A DNA stretch of 64,000 nt. It comes from UBA5239 sp031548025 (GTDB lineage: Bacteria; Verrucomicrobiota; Lentisphaeria; Victivallales; Victivallaceae). The DNA lies in assembly GCA_031548025.1 (NCBI GenBank), contig JAVBRM010000065.1, positions 1 to 64,000 of the forward strand. The letters are read 5' to 3'. Positions 42,878-52,655 of the stretch are shown one piece after another. Position 1 is the stretch's first letter; each line of letters begins with the position of its first letter. The notes under the pieces were generated by a model. That model was not told where the DNA came from. It saw only the letters and a list, made by a program, of their open reading frames with translations, and made no database searches. A program made the translations under genes and the position numbers.

Positions 42878-45427
42878 ATGATGGACAATATGGCCCGCAA
42901 TATCTTCAGCGGGGTGCGGAAATTTGTTTACGACAATGATTTTACCCTGTATGTAATGGAGCGGCCCGAGTCGGCGTCGGTTTCGGTTCAGGCATGGGTA
43001 AAAACCGGCAGCATCAACGAAGGCGAATACCTCGGCTGCGGGCTTTCACATTTTCTGGAGCATATGTTGTTTCAGGGCTGCGACGGTTACAAAGGGCAGA
43101 AATGCGCCGATACTGTGAACTCTCTCGGCGGCAATATCAATGCATATACCTCATATGCCGAAACGGTCTATCATATTGACATGCCGTCCGCCGAGGCGGA
43201 AACCGCGATCAATATTTTGTGTTCCATGCTCAAGTCCCCGGAATTTCCCGAAGAAAAATTCGTTTCCGAAAAACAGGTCATTCTTCGTGAGCGTGACATG
43301 GGACGCGACAACCAGATGCGGGTGTTGTTCGAAAATCTCTGGCGCAGTGTCTTCAAAGTCCATCCGGTCCGCCATCCGATTATCGGTTATCACGACAAGA
43401 TCGTTTCGGTGACCCGTGACATGATGGTCGATTACTACCGCCGCCGCTATTCGCCGGTGCGTTCGTTCATGGTAATCTGCGGCAATCTCGACGCCGAGCG
43501 CGCCGCCGCCATGGTCGGTGAAAAAATCTCCGGCTGGGGCCTCGGCGATATCAATGAGATTTCGCTGCCGGTCGAGCCGGTTTCCTGCGGTTTGCGCGAG
43601 AGCGATACTTTTTTCAAAGATCCGCTGAGTCGAATCGCCTTCGGAAGTCAGTCGGCGGGAGCGGCCCATCCGCAGATTGCCGCTATCGATGTGTTGTACG
43701 GCGTTCTCGGCTCCAGCCAGAGTTCGCGGCTGGTCAAAAATCTTCAGCTCGAACGTGAACTGGCTTTGAGTATCAATGCGTTCAATTACGCGCCTTATTT
43801 CGGCGGTATGTCGGGAGTTATGGCGATTTGCACCCCGGATAAGTTGGGGGCGCTCGAAAAAGCAATTCGTGAAGAGTTGGCCCTGGTTGCCGGCGGTGCG
43901 GTCACTGCTGCCGAAGTGGAGCGCGAAGTACTCCAGCAAACCACCGATTATTTGCGCTTGTTGCGGACCAATTCCGGACTGGCGACGGTTCTCGGCAATA
44001 CTCTGGTTACTTACAATGATTACAATGCGGCGGGAGTTTACTACGACCGGCTGAGCAAAATCACCGTTCCTCAGGTGAAGGAAGCCGCGGCCGCGTGGTT
44101 GGGGGAAGACCAGATGAGCATAGTCCGCCAGCTTCCCGACGACAAAAAGTCCAAGCCCAAAAACGGCGTCGGCAGCAAGAAGCGCACGGCTGCTATCGAG
44201 TCCAAGCCGCTTCGCCATGGCGGAACCATGGTCACGGTACCGCGGGCTCAATTGCCGCTGATGGATATCTGTATTGTCATTCCCGGCGGCGTGGTCATGG
44301 AAAACGCCGACAACAGCGGGATTTCAAGCTTGTTGTGCGCCATGTTGACCGCTGGAACCAAGCGTTGGACGGAAAATCAGCTCAGCGATTTCATCGACAG
44401 CAACGCCCTCGATCTGAGTATCAGCAGCGGCAACAATTCAATTGTTTTCAAATTGAATTGCCGCAGCGATCGTTTCGAGGCCGCCATGCAGGTTTTGACT
44501 TCGATCATGACCGAGCCGGTATTTGGCGCCAAGGCCCTGCAGCGGGAAAAGACCAATATGCTCGAAGGGCTCAAAAGCCGTCATTTGAATCCGCATAATG
44601 TCGCCACCGACAAAGCCCTCGAAGTTATGTTCGGCAGCCATCCGTATTCGTTGCCATCCTGTGGCAAAGCCGCAAGCATCGGCAAGATTACCGCCGCGAC
44701 TTTGCGCAAATTTTACCATTCATGCTTGATCAGTGACAAGACGATTTTCGCCATCGGCGGTAGCTTCGACAGGGCCAAAGTACAGAAGTATTTTGAAGAA
44801 CTGGCCGCGGCTTTGCCCTGGAACAAACAAGCTTTTGCCGATACCCTGCCGCCCGCGCCGGTATTCTCCGAACGCAGCCGCGAAAAGACCGTCAAATTGC
44901 CGCGCGAGCAAAGCGTGGTCATCGTGGCCCTGCCGGGAGTCGACAACACCAGCCCGGACCGCCACGCCTTTGATATCCTGAGCGCGGCGTTGAACGGATT
45001 GTCGTCGCGGCTGTTCAAACAGATTCGCGAGGAAGCCGGTCTGGCCTACCATACCGGTGCCTCGTTTTTCTCCGGCATTCATCGCGGAGCGTCCTTCATT
45101 TACGCCATCACGTCGCTCGAAGGGGTGCCGGAAGTAACCCGGCTGTTGAATCTCGAACTGAAACGCCTGGCCGAAAAAGGCTTGGATAACGACGAATTTG
45201 CCGCCGCCCGGCGCTCGCTGATTTTCGACAACGAAAATCTCCAGGAAAAATTGAATCAACTGGTTTTCCAGTGCGCATTGGCCGAATTTTACGGCACCGG
45301 CATCGACTCCGTGGTCGAACTGCCGGAAATCTACCGCAAAATCACCCGTGCCGGAGTAAACAAGTGCATCCGTAAATACTTCGAATTCCCCGGTAAAGTA
45401 ACCGTATCCGTAATCTCAGCAAAATGA
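42878..45427 (+). CDS. M16 family zinc metallopeptidase
   Basis: About 850 residues with two M16 halves. The first half has the inverted zinc motif HFLEH (in CGLSHFLEHMLFQG), the distal glutamate in AYTSYAETVYHIDMP, and the segment EKFVSEKQVILRERDM. The second half (after about residue 450) lacks the zinc motif but keeps the fold, as in processing peptidases and pitrilysins. There is no signal peptide. The start is uncertain: ATG 42878 is used, but an upstream in-frame TTG at 42863 has GAGG nine bases before it and would overlap the preceding gene by eight bases. Confidence 0.88.
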   Translation: MMDNMARNIFSGVRKFVYDNDFTLYVMERPESASVSVQAWVKTGSINEGEYLGCGLSHFLEHMLFQGCDGYKGQKCADTVNSLGGNINAYTSYAETVYHIDMPSAEAETAINILCSMLKSPEFPEEKFVSEKQVILRERDMGRDNQMRVLFENLWRSVFKVHPVRHPIIGYHDKIVSVTRDMMVDYYRRRYSPVRSFMVICGNLDAERAAAMVGEKISGWGLGDINEISLPVEPVSCGLRESDTFFKDPLSRIAFGSQSAGAAHPQIAAIDVLYGVLGSSQSSRLVKNLQLERELALSINAFNYAPYFGGMSGVMAICTPDKLGALEKAIREELALVAGGAVTAAEVEREVLQQTTDYLRLLRTNSGLATVLGNTLVTYNDYNAAGVYYDRLSKITVPQVKEAAAAWLGEDQMSIVRQLPDDKKSKPKNGVGSKKRTAAIESKPLRHGGTMVTVPRAQLPLMDICIVIPGGVVMENADNSGISSLLCAMLTAGTKRWTENQLSDFIDSNALDLSISSGNNSIVFKLNCRSDRFEAAMQVLTSIMTEPVFGAKALQREKTNMLEGLKSRHLNPHNVATDKALEVMFGSHPYSLPSCGKAASIGKITAATLRKFYHSCLISDKTIFAIGGSFDRAKVQKYFEELAAALPWNKQAFADTLPPAPVFSERSREKTVKLPREQSVVIVALPGVDNTSPDRHAFDILSAALNGLSSRLFKQIREEAGLAYHTGASFFSGIHRGASFIYAITSLEGVPEVTRLLNLELKRLAEKGLDNDEFAAARRSLIFDNENLQEKLNQLVFQCALAEFYGTGIDSVVELPEIYRKITRAGVNKCIRKYFEFPGKVTVSVISAK

Positions 45428-45439
45428 TATTCTCAAATT

Positions 45440-45459
45440 GTGAGGGCAACGTCCCTCAC
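45440..45459 (+). terminator. possible terminator after the M16 gene
   Basis: GTGAGGG and CCCTCAC form a 7-bp stem with a 6-base loop, 12 bases after the stop codon. Only an AT-rich stretch (TGATATATTATT) follows instead of a clean U-run, so termination is likely but not certain. Confidence 0.45.
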
Positions 45460-45580
45460 TGATATATTATTCACGCCGTGTGCAAGTTAAGTTTTTGCAT
45501 CAAATAGTGTATTGTTTTTCGGGCTTGAGCAGAAAGTCAAGGCCGCAAAGGTATGTATCCGACATCAAATTGTAAAGAAT

Positions 45581-46021
45581 TTATTGTTTGCCGGTACTGC
45601 CGAAGCCGCCGGCTCCGCGCTTGCTGTCGCTTAATTCTTCAACGCATTCCAGTTCGATTTCCGGCAGTTTGCAGATGACCATCTGGGCGATGCGGTCGCC
45701 GCGGCGCACTGGAAACGGTTCTTTGCCGAGGTTGAACATGATAATGCCGACTTCCCCGCGATAACCGGCATCGACGGTCCCCGGAGTGTTGGTCAAAGTC
45801 AGATTGTGTTTGAGCGCCAGCCCGCTGCGGGGGCGGACCTGGGCTTCGTAGCCGGGAGGCAGTTCGAGGAAAAGTCCACTGGGAACCAGAGTACTGGTGC
45901 CGGGCGGCAGTTCCATATCGACGCGGGAGCGTAAATCATAAGCGGCATCGTCATGATGGGCCTTGCGGGGTGCGAGGTCATCACAGCCTTCATGCATTTT
46001 GAATTTAACCGTAGTTTTCAC
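45581..46021 (-). CDS. dut: deoxyuridine 5'-triphosphate nucleotidohydrolase (dUTPase)
   Basis: 146-residue trimeric dUTPase that cleaves dUTP to dUMP. The five family motifs are visible: DDAAYDLRS (1), VRPRSGLALKH (2), GTVDAGYRGEV (3), RRGDRIAQMV (4) and RGAGGFGSTG (5). The start codon is GTG with AAGGAA eight bases upstream. It begins only 22 bases after the sensor kinase stop on the same strand and is probably cotranscribed with it. A dCMP deaminase, which feeds the same dUMP pool, is encoded at the left end of the window. Confidence 0.95.
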   Translation of the reverse strand: MKTTVKFKMHEGCDDLAPRKAHHDDAAYDLRSRVDMELPPGTSTLVPSGLFLELPPGYEAQVRPRSGLALKHNLTLTNTPGTVDAGYRGEVGIIMFNLGKEPFPVRRGDRIAQMVICKLPEIELECVEELSDSKRGAGGFGSTGKQ

Positions 46022-46043
46022 GTTTTAGATTCCTTCGTTTATA

Positions 46044-49000
46044 TTATTGAATACCATTCAATTTGCCTTCCCGGAACAACGACAGTACTTTTTCCAGTTT
46101 TTCCAGAGAGACCGGTTTCAGCAGCATATAATGCGCCTGGGTCAGGTTGAAACTGTTGTTGATTTCGGTATCGGCGGTGACGGCGACCACTTGCAGTGAC
46201 TCCAGGCCCGGGAGCTTATGGATCATACGGGCCAATTGTACACCGGTGATTTCCGGCATCCACATGTCGGTCAGAACAAAGTCGAATTTTTCCTTTTTTA
46301 CTATTTCCAGGGCTTCGAGCGCGGAGTTGGCGGAAATTGACTCGACTTTGAGCTTTTTCAGCATCGCCGAAAGCACCTTGAGGTTGAGCGGCACATCGTC
46401 GACAATCAGGACCTTCAGAGGCTTATCTCCGACTGCTTCCTGAGGTATCAAGGTCTGTTCCGGGGCCAGTTCGCCGATGAAAACTTCCGGCAGATCAATG
46501 GTAAAGGTGGAGCCGACTCCGATTTCGCTTGCCACATTAATTGCTCCGCCCATGTTGTTGACCAGACGGCCGGAAATCGCCAGTCCCAGGCCGGTCCCCT
46601 TGTAAATGACGCTGTCCCGGACCGCGTCCTGTTGGAAGAACGGTTGGAAAATCTTCTTCATGGCTTCCGGAGTTATGCCGATGCCGGTATCTTTGACCGC
46701 AATGGTCAATCTGCCCCGGTCGCTTCCGGCAGGAATGAAAGTGACTTGCAAAATAATACTGCCTTGTTCGGTGAATTTGACCGCATTGCCGATCAGGTTC
46801 AGCAAGACCTGGCGGAGGCGGGCGCTGTCGACTTTCAGGATCGGCATTGCCGCGTCGGATTCAATGAGCAGAGCGAGTTTCTTTTCCTGAACCTTGTATT
46901 GGAATACGGAGAATATTTCCTTGAACAGCTTGTTCAGATCGGCCGGAACCGCCACGATGGTCATCCTGTCCGCTTCCAGTTTCGACAGATCCAAGACATC
47001 GTTGATGAGGCCCAGAAGAGCGTTTCCGGCCAGGTTGATCGACTCCAGATATTCGAGCTGTTCCGGTTTGGGCAACTCATTGTTCTGCAGGAGGGCGGAG
47101 AAGCCGATTACCGCGTTGAGCGGAGTCCTGATTTCATGGCTCATGGTGGCCAGGAAGTAACTCTTGGCCTTGTTGGCGTCCTGGGCTTCGGTCAAAGCAC
47201 CGGTCAACTGTTTCTGAATGGCGTTGAACTCGGTCACGTCGATCAGGGTTTCCAGGATGTTCACCAGCTTGCCGTCGATGATAATCGGGTGGGACGACGC
47301 ATGATAATCCCTTCCGTTGATGGTGAGGAACATGGAGTGCTCCACGCAATCATGGAATGCTTTGGCGACCGCGCACTCATTGAAAAGCTTTTCATCGCCG
47401 CAGAAGCTCTTGTAGCATGGTCTGGCATAGATTTCTTCTTCCGAAATGCCGGCAATTTCCAGGGCGGCATTGTTGACCCGGACCAGTGTCCGGTTTTTAT
47501 CGAACAGCAATACCGGAATCTTGAGGGTATCGATAATCAGGCGTTTTTCGTATTCGCTGCGGCTCAGGTCGGCGCGGTTGCGGCGTCTTTCGAGCATGAT
47601 TTCCACCAGGTGCGCGGAGGCCTTCAGCAGGGCTTTGTTCCGTAAATTAAGCTCAAGCGGTTTGTTGAACAGGAATACCATATATCCCCAGAATTCATGA
47701 TCAATCCAGATTCCCGCGCCGAAAAGCGATTTAATGCCGAGGGGTTCCATATAAGGAGCCCATTGGCCTTGCATTTCATTGGCCTCCGGTGTGCCGGCTA
47801 CCGGTACTTCGAAAATGCCGGTTTCCCGGATGATCTTGAACCATTTAGCGTCGTACTCGATGGGCAGGGGCGGGAGCGCTTCTGTTTCCTGTACGCCCGG
47901 CATATGGTATGCGGCTACCGGAATGTCTTGGCCGAGCTCGAAGTCGGTTCGGAAGACATAACTGATATATCCGCCGAGGTGGCGGGTCATGGTTTGGAGA
48001 ATTTCCTGCATGGCCGCGTCGTCGTCGCTGGTCACGGTGATGTTTTCGAGAACTGAGTTGAGCAAGCGCTCCTGGTCGGCGTAGGTCTGTAGGTTTTCCA
48101 GGAGTTTTCCGCGTTCACTCTCCATGGCTTTGACGTCGGAAATATCGTGGGCGGTTTCCAGGACGTAGATAATATTGCCTTCACTGTCGAAAACCGGCTG
48201 GATGGCGATAATGAACTGGCGGCCATAGCTCTCATAATCAATTTTGGAGACAGTTTTGGTTTCGAGAGTCTTCTGCATGGGGCACCAGTCCGGGGGAGCG
48301 TCGCAGTTGCAGAACGCCTTGTAGCATTTCTGCCCGATTAATTCCGCTTCGGACTTGCCGCTTACCTCAACCGTCATCGGGTTGACGGCGATAATGTCAT
48401 AGTCGACGCTGAACTGCATGACCGGCATGGCTACGCTGTCGAAGAACTGGTCCTTGATCTGCTGGCTCTCGACAATTTCCTTCAACCTGCGGTCACGCTC
48501 AAGCGCCAACAGATAAATGTTGGTGATATTGTGAATGGCTCCGATATCGCTGCCGGTGAAATTTTTCTGTGAACGCATGAAAGTTATGCTGACAAATCCG
48601 CTCAGTTTATCATTGATCCAGATACCGGAAGCAATAACCGAGCGGATGCCGACTTGGGCCATAAATTGCGCCTCCGGGGCGAATCCTTCCGGTGGGTTGG
48701 CGGTATCGGTGATCATGATATCTTCATGATCCAGCAATTGATTCAGCCAGCTTTGGGCTGCCGACATGTCGGAGTTCTGGAAATTTTCCATCTGGGAAGG
48801 ATATCCTTCCCGGATCCATTCAAACTCGGGAGAGAACCGATTGATCTTATCATCATGATAACGGAAGATATAACAACTGTCGGCGCCGGTATTTTTGCCG
48901 ATGGCCCGCAGCATTTCCTTGATGGCTGTATTGAAGTCATTTTCCAGGGTTATACTTTTCAGCGATTCATTGACAATGCGCTCGGTGTCGATGTAGTTGT

Positions 49001-51626
49001 TGAGCGCTTCGATGGTACGCAACTGCTCCTGTTCCAACTCGTGCATGCGGGAAATATCGACTCCCATTCCCACCAGCAAATGGGTGCCGTTGGAACGGGT
49101 AACCGAGTTTTTGACGATCAAAACCGTATAAGTTTTGCCGTTGACATTGGTGAATTGTTCTTTATCTTCGAGCATTTCGCCGGAGTTGACGACTTTCTGG
49201 TCATCCTGGCGGAATTTATTTGCCGCCGCTTCGTCCAGCTTGAAAATATCTTTGTCGAAATTGCCGATGATGTTGTTACGGCTTACCCCGGTTACTTCCT
49301 CGAATTTCCGATTGCACATCAGGTAACGGAATCCGTCTTCCACTTCTTTGACGAAAACGTAGCCCGGAAGGTTGTTCATGATCGTTTCAAGCAATTTCAG
49401 GTTATCCCGGAATTGAATTTCGTTCCGTTTGGCCTGGGTGATATCCTGAATCACTCCAATATACTCGACTTTGCGGCTGGTTTCGTTGAGTACACTTTCG
49501 GCCCGTATTTCAAAATAATTCCTTTCATTGTCGGAGACCGATGAGTAAATTTCGTGAAATTCACTTTTCCCGCCGGTGAACAACTGATTCCAACCTTTAA
49601 GGAAATGAGGATATTCTTCGGGGGCAACCCATTGATTGAAAGGAATTACCTCGCCGTGCTTCAGGGTGTTGGCGGTGGTATATATGACTTCGCCTTTTTC
49701 GTTGCAGCAAAAGTAGATGAAACGGGCGATTTCCGAAGCGTTCTTCAAGACGACGCTGTGCATGCGCATGTGGTCGCGCTGGCGATATTCTTCGGTGACG
49801 TCGCGAAACACCAATACGCCGCCGGAGATTTCACCCCGGGCGGTTTTGATGGGGGCGGCGCTGTCGGCGATATGGAGCCGGGTTCCCGTGCGCGAAATCA
49901 GGTCGGTGTGATTGGCCAGTTGGACCACCTCGCCGGTCGTCAAGGCTTTCTGGAGCGGAGATTCCACGGGTTTATCGGTGATATAGCTGACGATATTGAA
50001 GATTTTGTTCACGTGTTGTCCGACTGCTTCTTTCACCGGGAATCCGGTCAATTTCGAGGCTACCGAGTTGATCAGGGTGATTTTGCCCTGCTCATCGGTG
50101 GCGATAACACCGTCGCCGATGGATTCCAGGGTCAACTTGAAGTGCTCCGCGACCTGGCTGATGGAGGTATTGGCCTGGTAAAGATCGGAGACGTCGGCAG
50201 AGGTCCACATGACAACCTTTCCGCCAAAGCCGGCAGAGCTGTCCAGGAGCATGAAATTCGCATGTCGCCGCTGCCCGTGCAATTCATAGTCCAACTCGAC
50301 TTTTCGGCCGTTGGCCTGGACTTTTTTGGTGGTTTCGATGAATAATTCCCGGATCTCAAAAGGCAACTGGTTTATATCCTGCATGTCTTTGTAGGTATCC
50401 GGATGAACACTGTCCGGCAAATGGTGGTACAGAAATTTACCGTTTGAGTCTACAACTCCCAGGCGCAACGGCAAATGAGACAGCATCGAGGACATTCTGC
50501 GCAGAGTTTTCCGGCGATACATGTGATAGAACAACAATATCAGAAGCGATGCCAATATACAGATTATGCCGACAATCAACCCGGTACGGTATTGGATGAA
50601 AATATCGGGCGGTGTGTTGAACAGCAGAGCCTCCGGAGGAATCAGGGCCGGCTGGATGTCGAATTTTTTGAGTTGCTGATAGTCGAGTATTAATTGAGTC
50701 GTGCCTTTTTCCGCGCGGATCTTCGAAGCCGGTTCACCGGAAAGTAACCGCAAAGCCAGCTTAGCGGCATGGCGCCCCTGTTCTTCTCCCGAACTGACAT
50801 AGCCGCCGGCCGAACCCAGCCTGAGGTAGGCATAGTGCTCTCCGAGGATGAAGCCGGGAAATGATTCGCGGAGCTTGGAAAGAATAGTATAGTTATTTTC
50901 ATGGGTGGTCTCTTTGAGCGAACTCCATGAATGGTAGAACAACAAGGAATCCGCGGGCAGGGTTGAGACTTTTTCCAGCATAACGGGAGTTGTGTATCTG
51001 GAACCGTCCAGTAATTGAATCTTTACTCCTTTGGGTTGGTATTTCTCGACATACCGCCAGAATGTTTTTTCCATCATAATGCCGTCCGCCGAAGCTTCGA
51101 CAAGAACCGTAATCAATTTCAGATGAGGAAATAATTTTTGGGCCAACTTGATATTGTCCCAGAGGCTGACCGGGGTTTCGATCCCGGTGATTTCTTTGCC
51201 GGGAGCAATCCGCTCAAGCAACGGGCCGTTGTAGGATGAGATCAGAACCGGAGTTTTTGGAGGAATCGGGATAATATCCTCAAGAAAGAGATCCGCGGCC
51301 GGGTTGTTGCTGACGATAATCAGGTCATAATGGGTCATGCTCAGCTTTACCCGCAAAGCTTCGATATCTCCCTTGGCCGGAACGACTCCCTGCTGAAAAC
51401 GCACCCCCAGTTCGTAATTTTCATAATTGACGATCTTATGATGCTGAGTCAGGAATTCCCGGATGCCATGTCGGAGATTTTCCGTCCAGGCATCGGAAGT
51501 GGAATAGGAATCAATCAGCAGAATACGTTGGACTCGATCATTTTCCGCTCCGGACATATCCTGGCAAAACAACAAAAACACCGTCAGAAATACTGAAAGT
51601 ATATTAAAAAGCAGGCCGAACCTCAT
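46044..51626 (-). CDS. giant hybrid sensor histidine kinase
   Basis: 1860 residues. Order: a short signal/transmembrane segment; a periplasmic ABC-substrate-binding-like domain (RILLIDSYSTSDAW... DLIIVSNNPAADL, about 30-330); a transmembrane helix (GLIVGIICILASLLILLFY); about six PAS domains interleaved with two GAF-like domains; HisKA with the phospho-acceptor in FLATMSHEIRTPL; HATPase with NLIGNAVKFTEQG, DTGIGI and GTGLGLAIS; and a C-terminal receiver with Asp in DFVLTDMWMP. Two PAS domains carry clustered cysteines (CYKAFCNCDAPPDWC and CYKSFCGDEKLFNEC), possibly for metal or redox sensing. AAGGA precedes the ATG. No separate DNA-binding regulator is adjacent. Confidence 0.92.
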   Translation of the reverse strand: MRFGLLFNILSVFLTVFLLFCQDMSGAENDRVQRILLIDSYSTSDAWTENLRHGIREFLTQHHKIVNYENYELGVRFQQGVVPAKGDIEALRVKLSMTHYDLIIVSNNPAADLFLEDIIPIPPKTPVLISSYNGPLLERIAPGKEITGIETPVSLWDNIKLAQKLFPHLKLITVLVEASADGIMMEKTFWRYVEKYQPKGVKIQLLDGSRYTTPVMLEKVSTLPADSLLFYHSWSSLKETTHENNYTILSKLRESFPGFILGEHYAYLRLGSAGGYVSSGEEQGRHAAKLALRLLSGEPASKIRAEKGTTQLILDYQQLKKFDIQPALIPPEALLFNTPPDIFIQYRTGLIVGIICILASLLILLFYHMYRRKTLRRMSSMLSHLPLRLGVVDSNGKFLYHHLPDSVHPDTYKDMQDINQLPFEIRELFIETTKKVQANGRKVELDYELHGQRRHANFMLLDSSAGFGGKVVMWTSADVSDLYQANTSISQVAEHFKLTLESIGDGVIATDEQGKITLINSVASKLTGFPVKEAVGQHVNKIFNIVSYITDKPVESPLQKALTTGEVVQLANHTDLISRTGTRLHIADSAAPIKTARGEISGGVLVFRDVTEEYRQRDHMRMHSVVLKNASEIARFIYFCCNEKGEVIYTTANTLKHGEVIPFNQWVAPEEYPHFLKGWNQLFTGGKSEFHEIYSSVSDNERNYFEIRAESVLNETSRKVEYIGVIQDITQAKRNEIQFRDNLKLLETIMNNLPGYVFVKEVEDGFRYLMCNRKFEEVTGVSRNNIIGNFDKDIFKLDEAAANKFRQDDQKVVNSGEMLEDKEQFTNVNGKTYTVLIVKNSVTRSNGTHLLVGMGVDISRMHELEQEQLRTIEALNNYIDTERIVNESLKSITLENDFNTAIKEMLRAIGKNTGADSCYIFRYHDDKINRFSPEFEWIREGYPSQMENFQNSDMSAAQSWLNQLLDHEDIMITDTANPPEGFAPEAQFMAQVGIRSVIASGIWINDKLSGFVSITFMRSQKNFTGSDIGAIHNITNIYLLALERDRRLKEIVESQQIKDQFFDSVAMPVMQFSVDYDIIAVNPMTVEVSGKSEAELIGQKCYKAFCNCDAPPDWCPMQKTLETKTVSKIDYESYGRQFIIAIQPVFDSEGNIIYVLETAHDISDVKAMESERGKLLENLQTYADQERLLNSVLENITVTSDDDAAMQEILQTMTRHLGGYISYVFRTDFELGQDIPVAAYHMPGVQETEALPPLPIEYDAKWFKIIRETGIFEVPVAGTPEANEMQGQWAPYMEPLGIKSLFGAGIWIDHEFWGYMVFLFNKPLELNLRNKALLKASAHLVEIMLERRRNRADLSRSEYEKRLIIDTLKIPVLLFDKNRTLVRVNNAALEIAGISEEEIYARPCYKSFCGDEKLFNECAVAKAFHDCVEHSMFLTINGRDYHASSHPIIIDGKLVNILETLIDVTEFNAIQKQLTGALTEAQDANKAKSYFLATMSHEIRTPLNAVIGFSALLQNNELPKPEQLEYLESINLAGNALLGLINDVLDLSKLEADRMTIVAVPADLNKLFKEIFSVFQYKVQEKKLALLIESDAAMPILKVDSARLRQVLLNLIGNAVKFTEQGSIILQVTFIPAGSDRGRLTIAVKDTGIGITPEAMKKIFQPFFQQDAVRDSVIYKGTGLGLAISGRLVNNMGGAINVASEIGVGSTFTIDLPEVFIGELAPEQTLIPQEAVGDKPLKVLIVDDVPLNLKVLSAMLKKLKVESISANSALEALEIVKKEKFDFVLTDMWMPEITGVQLARMIHKLPGLESLQVVAVTADTEINNSFNLTQAHYMLLKPVSLEKLEKVLSLFREGKLNGIQ

Positions 51627-51750
51627 GCTTCAATCCTTGATTAAATTTTTAACTCATGTAATGTATAGCATGAACGGCAATAATTCAATAAATTTTCCCC
51701 ATGATAATTATAATATCTATACTTGAATAACTCTATAGGAATTGCCATCT

Positions 51751-52110
51751 ATGAACAATATCTATAAATTTATTATTTCGCTGATGATAATTTCAATTTT
51801 ATTGGCTTTGTTATTCTTCTGCGGGATGGGATTTTTCATCCATAAAAAGCTTGAGTTAGCAATGGAAGTTCAGAAAATTTCAGGATTTCCCACTGTTCAG
51901 ATGTGTATCGGGGCCAAAGGGGAGCCGCGCTTTGAACTGGACGGCGATAAGGACTATTCGTGGTATAGTAATTTCACGAACCTGAAAGATCAAAAATATT
52001 TGTCTGACAAGAAAATATACATATGGACCGCACCTTGGGCTCATTATATAATCGTTGTGGCCGACAAAGAATCGGGCAAGGTTTGCTTCGTAACCTTTCA
52101 CAATATGTGA
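51751..52110 (+). CDS. small membrane-anchored protein of unknown function
   Basis: 119 residues from the ATG at 51751, with AGGA ten bases upstream. One strong N-terminal transmembrane helix (FIISLMIISILLALLFFCGMGFFI) is followed by a soluble domain rich in aromatic residues (DYSWYSNFTN, IYIWTAPWAHYIIVVADKE). No family recognised. It lies divergently from the sensor kinase and is convergent with the GNAT gene, with stop codons side by side. A TATAAT lies at 51709-51714 without a good -35 box. Confidence 0.5.
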   Translation: MNNIYKFIISLMIISILLALLFFCGMGFFIHKKLELAMEVQKISGFPTVQMCIGAKGEPRFELDGDKDYSWYSNFTNLKDQKYLSDKKIYIWTAPWAHYIIVVADKESGKVCFVTFHNM

Positions 52111-52629
52111 TTATTGCAAAGAACGTGAATAGCGCAATTCTGTGACTGGTGTTCCGATGGTATCCAGTTTGCTGCCATCCTGCTTAAATCCGTTTTTCTC
52201 GTAACAACGGATAGCATTGGCGTTGGTTGAAAGAACCCAAAGGCTAACCTGGTGGTATCCTGCTTTTTTCAGTTCCGCCATCGCAAAGGCTATTAATTGC
52301 GAACCGATTCCCCTGTTCCAGTATTCCGGCAGAAGGTATATGGCACGTATTTCTCCAATATCGGGAATGTTTTCATCCCGATATGAACCGATTGAGATCA
52401 TTCCGGCGGGAACGCCATCCGCTTCGGCAAGGAAATAGTTCGCATTTTCTTGCGATTCTTCTTGCAATAGTCGTTTCCAGAGAGCGGAACGCCCTGCGTT
52501 CTTTTGGGCAATTGCTTCCGCCGAAAGCAAACCCGCATATGCGGCACTCCACGAACGGCGGTGAATATCCGCCATCGTCTCGCTGTCGGCGGCTGTCGCG
52601 CGCCGGATGTATATTGTCGAATTGTTCAT
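52111..52629 (-). CDS. GNAT-family N-acetyltransferase
   Basis: 172 residues with the GNAT core: IRRATAADSETMADIHRRSW at the start, IGEIRAIYLLPEYWNRGIGSQLIAFAM (acetyl-CoA pyrophosphate loop R-x2-G-x-G/S) and LWVLSTNANAIRCYEKNGF near the C-terminus. The substrate cannot be predicted. It stands alone on the minus strand between the small membrane protein and the ECF operon. Confidence 0.88.
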   Translation of the reverse strand: MNNSTIYIRRATAADSETMADIHRRSWSAAYAGLLSAEAIAQKNAGRSALWKRLLQEESQENANYFLAEADGVPAGMISIGSYRDENIPDIGEIRAIYLLPEYWNRGIGSQLIAFAMAELKKAGYHQVSLWVLSTNANAIRCYEKNGFKQDGSKLDTIGTPVTELRYSRSLQ

Positions 52630-52655
52630 AGTAAATATAATATAGGACTCATAAA

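Noticed and set aside
43151..44251. A 366-codon minus-strand frame inside the M16 gene
   Set aside because: No start signal or domain; it lies entirely inside a well-supported peptidase gene.
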